From positions 1,306,551-1,370,550 of the forward strand of contig JAJAGP010000014.1 of NCBI GenBank assembly GCA_025084515.1: a stretch of 64,000 nucleotides of DNA, written 5' to 3'. This DNA comes from Ancistrus triradiatus. Taxonomy: Eukaryota; Chordata; Actinopteri; Siluriformes; Loricariidae. The notes under the pieces are model-generated. The model was not told where the DNA came from. It made no database searches and was given only the letters and a program-made list of their open reading frames with translations. The position numbers and the translations under genes are program-made. Shown piece after piece: positions 47,792 to 60,500 of this stretch. Position 1 is the stretch's first letter; each line of letters opens with the position of its first letter.

Positions 47792-50700
47792 CTGAAAGAG
47801 AAGTAAAACAAAGAACGGGAATATCAAGTTGAAGTTTGTGTATCAGCACAATAACTCACATCCTACAGCACAAGACCAGAGCTCAATATTCTCATGCAAA
47901 ATGCTGTAATGAGCAAATTGTTTTCTTATTAAACCCAACTGTAGCACATTTCATCTCTAAGGCTGAGTTAAAAGGCCTAATAGAGGCATCAGGGAAATCC
48001 CCTGGATCGGGACATTCCAGTGAGAGTGAGGCACAATGTGGTGGGAGGGCAGACTTCCTGCAGCATTCCAAGCAAGGATATCTTCCCGGACGGCGAAGAA
48101 AAACATATTCACAAAGCAAGACGGCCAAGATTTCTTTGCATTTAGGTTCTTGTGGATTGTTAAGAAAGCTTTGTAATATTTAGTTCAGTGCAGTTCTGTG
48201 CCATTAACATCTAAATATGGCTCTGGCAATCCACAACTGTCGGGTCCTTAAGCACGGCTGAGAGCTGTTGGGTAAGTGGTAAGTCGCTTTGGATATGGTC
48301 TTCTAAATGCTCCAAAGGTAACAGTGGGAGTTAGATGATGAGGGCATTCACATGCATGTAATAATCTGATAAATGCAGAAAAGCAGATTTTGTCAGTAAC
48401 CCGACCAGTGTGCATGCACTTCAGCAATCAGATAATGGGAAATCTCTGGAGTCGGGTAATAATCGGATTTCTACTTTGCAACCAGCCAATAATCTCACAG
48501 AAATGTGTGACAGAAACATCAAACTTCAACATTAAATAAATTTGTCTCCACAAAGTCTCCACAAAGTGCCCGACAGCCGTGGCGAGTTTAATTCCAGGGG
48601 TTGCCAGATTATCAGTCAATGGAAAAAGAGCCAAATAAAGTCTTTAGAATATGAGGACCTGGCAACTTGCACAGACTGGGAAAAAAAAAGAAAAAACACG
48701 ATTATAATCAGGTAACTGGTGTACATGCTATAAGAAATCCAATTATTGGGATAAATCCAGGTCTCTCTGTCGTATTACTTAATCTGATCTCTAGATCGGA
48801 GTATGCTCTGTAGATAATAGATAAAACCACTTAAGAAGAATAATCAAATAACTGCAGAAATCAGAGTATGATCAGATTATTGAGTGCATGTAAACTACAA
48901 CAGAGGAAAATACCATTAATTGTCACAAGCAAATTGCTTCCAGTAAACCACTGCAGTGTTTAGAGCAAGTTTTTCCACATTCTTCTTGAAGGAAAGTTCA
49001 GTCCCCATACCATTCATGACACACAGCAGCCAGGTACAGCAAGGGCTGAGGGTTAGAGATGGTTCCGATTCATACGAATATATTATTATAGATTTCAGTC
49101 ATTTTTCTGTAACATACGAGAATATTTACCCGGCTAATCAACAGCTTTTGTACCAGTAAGAACTGAGGAATCAACAGCATTGGATACATGACAATTACTT
49201 GTAATTACACTATCATCCAACGCCAGGTTGACCCGACTACAGTCTGAAGAAGCTTGATCTTGAATGCTTTTGGAAGGGTAGCAGCCAGGAAACCACTTTT
49301 CAGAAAGGGGAACAGGGTGAAAGGGCTAAGATATGCTAAAGCTCAAAAAGATTAGTGGAAAAAAAGATCATGGAGTGACAAATCCAAGCCTTGAACAGTA
49401 TGTTTTATATGTATGGTCATTATACCTTTGCCAAAACAACAAATCTAATGGTGGCCTAAGACTTTTGCACAGTACTGCATTCTTCAGGAATATTAGCATT
49501 TAACATTTGCCAGTAAGCAGTCAACATCAAGGCATTCAATAACCAAGGCGGAAAGTGCAAGGCAGGCTAACCTACTAGAAAGCCCTCTGATATGCAGCAA
49601 TTCCAGAAATGACACATATCAAAACAGTAATTAAAATAGAACTGCACAGCTATGCATGGCATCTGGATGATACAGACGATGTTCCTGTTTTCCTAGTCAA
49701 ACAGACCTAGAGAGCAACTGGTGCCTTTTAACAACTGCTTCATATTTCTCAGAGGACGCATGTTCCATTCCAATAAAGGAGTACAAATGGGCTATAACTA
49801 AATTGGAAGAAAGGTGGAGAAAAATAAAACCAAACCAAACATCATATCGGTTGCCCTCTAAGGTTTACTCAAATCTTGTGGTGGCCAAGTACTTTTGTTT
49901 CTGCCTTGGTGATGTAAACGTTTTGTGTTCAAATCTGAAATTGTAAATATAAAAGTTTAGAGAACAGACTGTTTCAAAGATTCAAAAATGCTCTTCACCA
50001 GAGCTTGCGCAATTTATTTCAGGAAAGAACGGGCAAAACTTCCAAAATCTAGAAGTGCAAAGCCATAAAATGTGCAAATGTTCAAGGGGAGTGAATGCTT
50101 GTGCAAGCCACTGTACAGGGGCTCCAAAAATCTCAAAGTGAAAGAAAAGATTCTCACTTTGACCTAGTTATCCTGGTCAGGGTTTGAGGGGAGTCCAGAG
50201 ACCATACAGCAATTCACTGGGTGCAAGCAAAAACGCTCTCAGAAAGGGACGCCAGTCCAATGCGCGCCCTGAATTCGCACCACCAAATTACCTGACCCAG
50301 CCCAGGATTGGACCCAGGTCCTCAAAAAATGGCTGTTTTCAGCAGCTGGGTTTCTCCGTCTGCTGATTAGATAACTACAACCCACAAAACAGGCCTTCAG
50401 AGGAGAACAGCAAAAAGCAAGACAAACCCCATCACTGGCTGGAAAGGGTAGGCAAGAGATCCCAAACCATAACAGGAATAGACTGGACTACAAAAAAATG
50501 TTCATCACTAAATTAAGAAATATTTCCCACATTGAAAGAGAAAGCAAATCCAGAAGCGACACAAAGCAAACAAGAACTGAAATTGGTTACAGTAAAGGCT
50601 TGTCATATCAAATGGATATTATGTAAATTGACTACATGTTGTGCAATCTCTCACATACTGCACTATCATTTTTTAAGAGAAAACAAAACATGTATCTCTG

Positions 50701-51484
50701 TCTGTAAGCTGCACTGATTTCTCCTCCACTGAAACCATCAAATCAGTGCAATGAATGGGTTCCAATAAACCACGACGCAGAACAGGGGTCAAACCTAAAC
50801 GAAGGTAAAATGTAGAGATTCATCTGTCAAGCTCTGGGCTTTAAGGACTCTGATGTGACACGCTTATGGTGAACAGACTCTCCACTTTGTTTCGGTTCTC
50901 CTCCAACTTCCTTGAGAATGGAGTTACAACTCTGTCACACAGAAAAAGTGAGGACAGTAAACAAGTGCTGACATTTAAACACAGAGGTTCCTGAATACAG
51001 CTGACCAGAATTCATGTTTATGTTTCCAGCACTCAGAAGAAAGCCTCATTCAGAACAACTGATGCCATCTTACAAGGTACAGCGGTGCTTCAAAGTCTGG
51101 GAACCCTTTACAATTTTCTACCATAAATATGAGCTAAAAAAGATGAACCCAGAAGAGAACCCAAATAAATTAATGAGATAAAAAAAAATGTTATACCATT
51201 TACTTATTGGTAAAAGCATGCGAAACGTTGCTTTCAGTGTCTGGTATGACCCTTATCTGGTATGACACCCTCTCCCTCCTCCGGTCGACTGGGGATGCCA
51301 TGCCACCGCCCATGCCATGCCCGTCGAGGACGCAAGATCCTAAACTGACTGTGTATTGGATTAAATAATGCAGATATGCATATTTTTACACTATTCCATT
51401 CAATATTTCTCTTCCTTTTTGGCTCTTCCTTTTATAGCTTCTACATTCTCTTTTTTATTTAAATTATACTATCTTCATATATAT

Positions 51485-51582
<98 letters not shown>

Positions 51583-54500
51583 CACACACATGAACATCTA
51601 TTAAATTTCTGGTTTCTGTTGATTTAAACTATTACTATGAACATATTAGATCTTAGATCTAATTAATTAAGGTCAGGACTTTGGCTTGCCCTTTTCAAAA
51701 TATTAATATTAATATTATTCGTCTTTAATTATTCTCTGCCAAGTGTCGATATCTGCATGAACCAAATTCAGAAAGCAGAAATGGTGTTTTTGGAGAGCAG
51801 TGGCCATGCACACCTTTGTTGATCACTGTTCTCCTGATGGTGGACTTATTATTAACGTTAGGCAACATCAGAGGGGCCTTTAGTTGCTTAGAAGTTACTC
51901 TGGATTCCATGACTTGCTCTTTGATCGATCTTTGCTGGACGCCCACTCCTGGGAATCGCAACGATGGTTCTGAATTGCCTCCACCTGTACACACCCAGTC
52001 TGACTCTGGATTGGTGAAGTCCAAACTTCAGACATGGTTTAAGTAACAGTTTCCAGCCGACAAGCATCAACAGCTCTAGTTTGGTAACATCAGCAATTTT
52101 ACCGGCAATTTTTCGCTGTGATTAAACGCTGAAATGTCACTTCCACGGGTTGTTTTGACTGCAAGTGTAGAGTCCTGTTAAGGACAAGTTATTGCCTCGA
52201 GTACAACCACACCCACTCGTGATAATAAAAGCAGTGTCTGGACGGGCAGCTGATGCCTTATAGGAACTGTGACTCAAGATGTGCCAAAAGCTATTGCTGT
52301 AAGCTCACATAACAATTCAGGGCAAGTATATGACTGTTTTAATGCTCCACTTAATAGCTGTCAAAATACGGGAGTTTATTTCCAGGACACAAAGCACTAC
52401 CAATAGTGTTTATTTACTTGGAACTTCACACACTATTATACCTACCTGGCTGTTTTTATATTTATAGATGTTTAATATAAAGAAAATGCTTAAAACAGTA
52501 AATCCCCTCAAGGAGCCATCAGTTCCTGTAAATCAAAGCCAAGTGGATGTTCGAGAATATAATAATGCCCAAAAATGATATGTCAGAAAGGTTCGTGTTG
52601 CAAGCGTTCACGTGATGAGCAACACTGATCTAATGCAACTTTAGCAAGTCCCCTTGAGTTCCCCTAGTTCACTCAAGTGCATCCACAAGCCCATGTGCAT
52701 CGTTTTGCTCCTGATGTGAAGCAGCCAGTGACAGCGCTCAGCGCAGAGAGGCAGCTGCACATGTCAAGAGTGCTGCAAAGAATGCAAAGCGCCCCAATAA
52801 CAGGAAAACCTCCCTCTCACCTTCAACAATGTGTAAACTATAACGGCTGAAACGTTCTCACTTCAAATCTCAAGCAATGGCCCAAGTGCAAAATGAAGCC
52901 GAAGGTACACCTATTTCCTTTAGTTCTTTAGTTCTTATTACGGTGCTTCACCCTCGGTTTTATTTCCATAAATATGTATGTCAAGTATAAAAAAAATACA
53001 GCTGTATAAATTCATTTTACTATCTATCCAGTGGGACTTGAAAGTTTGTGAACCCTTTTGGATTTTGCCCTAAAACAGCACAAGTCCTAAAACTAGACGA
53101 AGAAAAAAACCCAAAAAACAAATTGTATAAAATATTACATTTTACAGGTCAGATGTCCTGATATTTTCCTTAGAATTTGCTGCTATAATTCAGAATTCAT
53201 CGTTACATCAATGATAGCAAGTGGTGCCAGCCCAGATACAGCAAAACAGCCATGATACTACCACCACCACGTTTCATAAGGGATAAGGTTTTTACGCTGG
53301 AAGCTGCCCATTCTCACACATAACACTTCAGGGTTACACCAAAACGTTCTACTTTGAGCCTTAAAATTAGCCATTGTGAGACTCTTCAGGTGCTTAGAAC
53401 TTACTCTGGGCTCCTTTGTGACCTTGACAATTACATGCCTTGCTCCTTTAGTTATCTCTGTGGGTCGACTACCAAAAAGCCATTTACAACAACCTTATTT
53501 ATATTTTTGAGTATTTAAATGGCGACATTTACACATCTCTATTACAAATGAGAAAGGTGATCTTGCATGGTGTAACCATCCTGTACGGTTCCCCGAAGGC
53601 ATCCCGAGATTCTCGGAATTTGCCCGGCACAGACGGAAGTGCACCCTGGATGTGATGCCAGTTTCTAGCAGCATGTTACACATTATGTAAGGTGATGCTC
53701 AGGTGTCGGGGCAACACCCTCCTAATCTTAAACGCTGGCTCATGCTGGTGCAAGTTAAGTTAATGAGGTTACACCGATTTCAACTCAAATTTAGGAGCTA
53801 GCGTTCAGTCTGGACTTGCAGATGTGTTTGAGCGATTGCATCATGTGTAAGTCAGGGTTGACAGACAATCTGGCAGGAAACCAAAGGAAGTTCTGTCTTG
53901 ATTTTTTTTTCTTTCTCAGGTTACACCGCTGATTTAGCGGATAGCTCTAGGCAAACCATAAAGGTAATACTTCTGGAGAAATGACACGTTATTTTCATAG
54001 GTCAAATTGGTGAATAGATCATTAGTAACCCTTGGCGCATTCGGTGATGCAACTCTATTTGTGAACCTTTTACTGCACTCTTTTTCTTTCGGGAAAAGAT
54101 CTTGCTGGAAAAAAGAAAAAGAAAGAAAGAAACAAATAATAAACAGCAATTCAGATATAAAAATTACTTTAAACCACTTATATTAGGAGGTCAGATTCCC
54201 CAAGCTGCAGCACGGCACACCCAAAATATCTACTGATGCATCATGTATCGTGAAAATGTCTTTAAATATTGTGATATAATATTTTTACCATATGGCCCAC
54301 CCTACTGCCAAGTATTTATTTGATCCCCTTTTTCCTGAGCAGTTCTTGGCTGTATTTATATTCGTTTAGTCATTTGAATGACATTAATTGATGCTTGGGT
54401 GGCACAGCAGCAACTCCCTAGCCTGGTCTTGGCTTTCAGCCGAGAATAAACTCCACCTCCATTCATTTTCTTATAGAAATGAAATACAGAATATGGTTCA

Positions 54501-57500
54501 TCTCCGTTATACAAATTAGTGTAGTGTACAGCAGCGGCCGATTACCTCTGATACCTGGCTCCTCTGGAACTGCTGCAGCTGCTGCTGGAATCCGCAGTTC
54601 GGCCCTACAAAAGAGCGCACCGCCTTAACCGCAGACAGACACTCCTCCCAGCCATAGTTTGTGACGGTCATCAGGTAGGCCACCACCACTGTGGTACTGC
54701 GCGACACTCCGGCCAGGCTGCAAAGGAACGACTACGTTAGAAGCACAGCCGTGTGGTGGTGTCCACAGAACCTGCACCTTCACAGCTGAAAAGGCCATGA
54801 ACAACCTTGTAAAAGTTTGCATATGCTCATCTGAAAATCAGGAAATCAACTAGACCTTTAATGCAAGTTAGGTTTGAGAGAGAATCCTTATCTAGAACAA
54901 ACACGAGACAAAAAAATCAAGAGTTAAACGTTTTTTCAGTAGGAGAAAAAACAGATGAACCCTGAGATATGAACGTACCCCATTTCAGATGGTTCAAATA
55001 TACAATTTATGGCTTAAATTTTGTTTTTCCAATTGTATGTACAGCTTTTCATTAGAAAAAACATCCAAGTTTTAATAGTTTATAGAGTACAAACCTTGTC
55101 AGTGAACTATGAGGGCAGAAAAATGACACCAACAACAATATAAACAATCGTTCATTAATTATAATCAAGACCATTTGAGGTTATATCACCTTCACTACTT
55201 CAGCCCCCTCCCAGCACTGACAAGTTATAGCTCAGGTGGACCACTGTCTGCAAGTAGCTCAGGTGAAGCAGCAGCAAATCGCCAGACCACCACTGTGGGT
55301 TCACTGGCATAACTGGAAATGCCTGAGGGAGGGGAATGCCCCGACTGCAACGGTGACCCCTAGCCAGACTTGCAATGGACTGGTACCTCATTGCCTTGTG
55401 ATTTACAGGATATGGTGGTGCAGAAAAAACTGCTATGACACTGTTCTGGTACGAGTGTGTATACAAAGGTACAGTGGTGCTTGAAAGTTTGTGAACCTTT
55501 TAGGCAATTTTATATTTCTGCATAAATATGACCTAAAACATCAGATTTTCACACAAGTCCTAAAAGTAGATAAAGAGAACCCAGTTACACAAATGAGACC
55601 AAAATATTATACTTGGTTATTTATTTATTGAGGAAAATGATCCAATATTACATATTAGTGAGTGGCAAAAGTAATGTGACCCTCTAGGATTAGCATTTCA
55701 TTTGAAGGTGAAATTAGAGTCAGGTGTTTTCAATCAATGGGATGCCAATCAGCCAATCAGGTGTGAGTGGGCACCCTGTTTTATTTAAAAGAACAGGGAT
55801 CTATCAAAGTCTGCTCTTCACAACATGTTTGTGGAAGTGTATCATGGCACGAACAAAGGAGATTTTCTGAGGACCTCATAAAAAGGAGTTTGTTGATGCT
55901 CATCAGGGCTGGAAAAGGTTACAAAAACCTCTCTAAAGAGTCAGACAGATTGTGTACAAGTGGAAGAAATTCAAGGGACCATTGTTACCCTCCCCAGGAG
56001 TGGGCCGGCCAACAAAGATCACTTGAAGAGCAAGGCATGTATAGTTTGGTGAGGTCACAAAGGACCCCAGGGTAACTTCTAAGCAACTGAAGGCCTCTCT
56101 CACATTGTGCTAATGTTAATGTTTCATGAGTCCACCATCAGAAGAACACTGAAACAACAATGGTGTGCAATTTGGCAGGGTTGCAAGAGAGAAAGCCACT
56201 GCTCTCCAAAAAGAACATTGCTGCTCGTCTGCAGTTTGCTAAAGATCACGCGGATGAGCCAGAAGACTATTGGAAGAATTTTTGTGGACAGATGAGACCA
56301 AAATAGAACTTTTTGGTTTAAAAAAAAAAGCGTTAATGTTTGGAGAAAGGAAAACACTGCAATCCAGCATAGGAACCTTCTGCCATCCTGTGAAACATGG
56401 TGGTGGTAGTATCATGGTTTGGGCCTGTTTTGGCTGCATCTGGGCAGGACGGCTTGCCATCACTGATGGAACAATGAATTCTGAATGATATCAGAGAATT
56501 TCTAGAGAAAATGTCAGGACAATCTGTCCATGAACTGAATCTCAAGAGAAGGTGGGTCATGCAGCAAGACAACGACCCTAAGCACACAGCCGTTCCACCC
56601 AAAGAATGGTTACAGTTCATGGTTCATGCTTTGGAAATGGCCAAGTCAAAGTCCTGACCTTGATCCAATGGAAAAATGCTGTGGAAAGACCTGAAGCGAG
56701 CAGCTAATGTGAGGAAACCCACCAACATCCCAGAGCTGAAGCCTGTTCTGTACGGAGGAATGGGCTCTCTCTAAAATTCCTCCAAGCCGGTGTGCAGGAC
56801 TGATCAACAGCTACAGGAAACGTTTAGCTGCAGTTTTATGGCTGCACAGGGGGGTCACACACTTTTGCCACTCACTAATATGTAATATTAGATCATTTTC
56901 CTCAATAAATAAATGCCCAAGTATTAAATTTTTGTCTCATTTGTGTAACTGGGTTCTCTTTATCTACTTTTAGGACTTGTGTGAAAATCTGATGATGTTT
57001 TGGGTCATATTTATGCAGAGATATAGAAAATTCTAAAGGGTTCACAAACTTTCAAGCACCAGTGTAGGTGTACGTTAAATTCTGGCAGCTTAGTGTAGAG
57101 TGTGTACTACTAAGATTAAAGACTAAAATTAAACAAATGAAGGCCTACAACACAGCTTTCAGACCTCCTTTAAAAGGCTTTTAGAGTTTCACACTTAAAA
57201 CAGACGAGTTTACCAGCGGCTAAATAAATATTAGATCACTGCAACAGTCATTTTCCTGCATATTAGGTAACACATTTACAGTTATAAGAATGACTGAAAA
57301 AAAGGTGTGCCAAATGCCTGGAGAGATGGCATACCAAGATTTGGCTGTCCTCATTTCACCCGTAGAACACCTTAGGAATGTCCCTGATCGGCTGGAATGC
57401 CCCGCCAGGACCCAAACCCGGGTCACCACAGTAGTGGGCTAGTGAAGTGAACATGTGCTCCAACAACTTCACATTGATGGATTGAGCAAATCGCAAAATG

Positions 57501-60500
57501 ACATCATTCATATAAACAGAAGAGAATTAGAGTCACTTGGGCGCTTTTTCCTAGGACATGGCGCCTCTACAACCCACTATTCTTTGATTATCCACAATCG
57601 TGAAGAAGCAAAGTGTTCAATAAAGATACGTCAATTTAATTTAGGCAGAACGCGCTCGTCTACTATTATGACCTGGATGAAGACCAGACGACCTAAATAA
57701 ATTCAGGTCATTCCAAGAAGTAAACAGCGAGTCCGTTGTAGTGCTATTGTTTAAAATATGGCTTCTGGTACTGCTTTTTCAGCAAACATCACATTTTAAG
57801 TAGGATAACTTATTAATGATCAACTTTTTAATTCCTTTTTTTTTCTTGGATCATCGGTTTTTAACAATCACCCATCTGATGGCATCAGCGTGCATTTCCT
57901 ACTCCTCACTCGTTTAAATTCCGTCCAGAACGAACAGTACGTGCCCAACAGTGATGCATACGGGCTACTGACGTCAGGTAATCACTAACCCAAAAATAGT
58001 GCACTACATAGTGAATACGCACTGTTTTGGACACAGCTTTTGCTGTTTAGTCTCTATTTTTGTAAAGTAGACCTTTTTTTTTACTTTAAATTTATTCTGC
58101 CTCAGTATTAAGTTTGTTATAAAAGACATAATACTTGGTGCCATTTTAGTGCCAATGAAGGTCTCTCACCAGTGAACCAGACAGGCCCCTCCATTCAGCC
58201 GGCACTCATGGATAAAGCAGATACACTCTTTAAAATGCTGTAACCTGAAAAAGTGACAAAAAGTTATGATTACGCACACATTTCAAAGCTATAAACAGAA
58301 TGAATGAGAAAATATGCGGACCAAATAAAAGGAACAGGTTATAGATATCTTTGCCTAACTATGCATGCAGGGTCTGGTTTTAAAAAATATAATCAATTAT
58401 TTTCTTCATTAGGCATTATCTCTGTTTTTTATCTCTTTTTTACAAGTTATTTTATAACAGACATCCACCCAGCATAGTGTTCCTGAACATTTATATCCAA
58501 AACAATACACAAGTTCATTAAAATAATCATAAAATACATGACTTTTTACCTTTTTGTGAATAAACCAACAAACACATCTGCATGATTTAGAGGATTTTCT
58601 TGGGCCTTCATCCATTGTAGATTTAAATAAAAACGTTTAATGCTGTGATCGTTGGGTGATGTGATCCTAATCTCATCTCTAAAATAATTTTCAGTACCCA
58701 TATTGGCACTCGGGTGGCACGACTTGCCACCATAGTGACTCAGGCTCGAGTGCCGGTGGATGCACTGGCTGTGTCAGAGGCAGGAGAGGACAATCAGGGG
58801 ATCATCTCTGAGTCTGGAAAGTGACATTTATTTTCCCATGACTTCCCAGAATTTCATTAATTCACTTGATGTAAGTTATAGAACGTCAGTGATTGAAGGG
58901 TCGCAGAGAATCTTGAGAAATCGGTATTGCAAAACTCCAAAACCATACACAGAACGATCTGCTAGTAAAGGTCGATTTCCCAATCAGACTAAACAACAGC
59001 GCTGCACAAAAACACGTTTGCTGTTTTATTCCTCCAAGCGACACCATCAGCACAAATCACACTTCCGGCACGCTGGGAAAATGTGCAGACTTGCTCTGGC
59101 GTGTGAACCTGTACTGAAAGCAAATCTATAAACAAAGTTTTAAACAATTAGGTTTAACTGCAAAACTGCGTCCTCGCCTGAGCCAGTGTTCTGCGACAAT
59201 GGCACTGTGCATGCTCTCGGCTTAAAAATAGTATTCGCAGAAACACTAACGTGATCTCACAGCTGGAAATAGGGAAGGATGATCATATGGTTTAATTCAG
59301 CTAATTTTGGATGTATAAGCTGCAAAAGCCACATCGACAACCGAGCCAGATCTAGACCTGAAACTAAAAACAAAATATGCATTATGATGAACTACTTATT
59401 TAGTGTCCAAATCAAAGCATGTTTATGGTAATTAACAAAAGCAAAGGCCATGAGGAGTGATGAAACACGCAGACTGACCGTTATCCTTGTTTTTAAAGCT
59501 GTGGGATTGTGACACTAAGGTTTTTAATAGGTTTGGTGGCCACTGCTAGCTTCCTTCCTCCTGTTGGATTGCAACAGTGGGCCAAAGCCCCCAGTAACCC
59601 TCACAACAGTCACTTAACCAAACTGCCCTGAATACGTGCACAGAGTCATTCTTTCCTGTAAGTATTCTGACACACTGCTTAAAATGCCTGCAGACGGGAC
59701 GCCTTTTCATCACCGACCCTGCCAGGAGGCATACTGACGATCTCCTAGAATCACCATTTCACATGTGTGTAGGTACAGCTGCCAAATGGAATCGAGTTCG
59801 CTGCTGCTGGACCACATACTTATGGGCGGTTTCCAAAATGGTCCCCTCATCACGAATACCCACATACCATATGTAACACGGTTAGCCTAGGGGGCCAGAA
59901 TTGCAAGCTGTGCTTGTGACACTCTCTGATAAACTTCCCACGTTCCCAAGGCACAACCTAGGTCATTTGGCATCTCTAAAAAGTGTCCTAGTGCGAGTGA
60001 GTCAGACTGTGTGCCCCCTGTGGCCCTAAATTGCATTAAGTGGATATGGACAAGAGAGCAAGTGAGATTGTGAATAGGAGCCAAACCCTCAAAAATAACA
60101 GCAGCAACTCATTAATTAGGTAACTTAGGTTAATTCTCACATATTTTTGAGTCTTGATCCTGACAAGGTTTCTTCCTTATAATGTTTGGGGGAGTTTTTC
60201 CTTGCCACTGTCACCCCAGGTTTGCTTGATTAGGGCTGGAGATGATTTGTAAAGCTGCTGTGAGACATTGCTCCATTGTAAAAAGTGCTATAGAAATAAA
60301 TCTGACGTTGCCTCATAAGAGCAAGAGAGACAGTCAAAGCATTTAAAGACCCACATGGACACGGGGAGAACATGCAAACTCCACACAGACAGAAAACACA
60401 CTATTACTATAACTTTGGATGCTGGAAGTTCAGTCTCTGAGCTAACTATATTCAGGCTCAATGATCCAGAATGCATTTATACACCTCTGGTTATGGGTTT

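Noticed and set aside
51368..51604. Open frame with a long YIYIYI stretch
   Set aside because: It is the (AT)n microsatellite read as codons.
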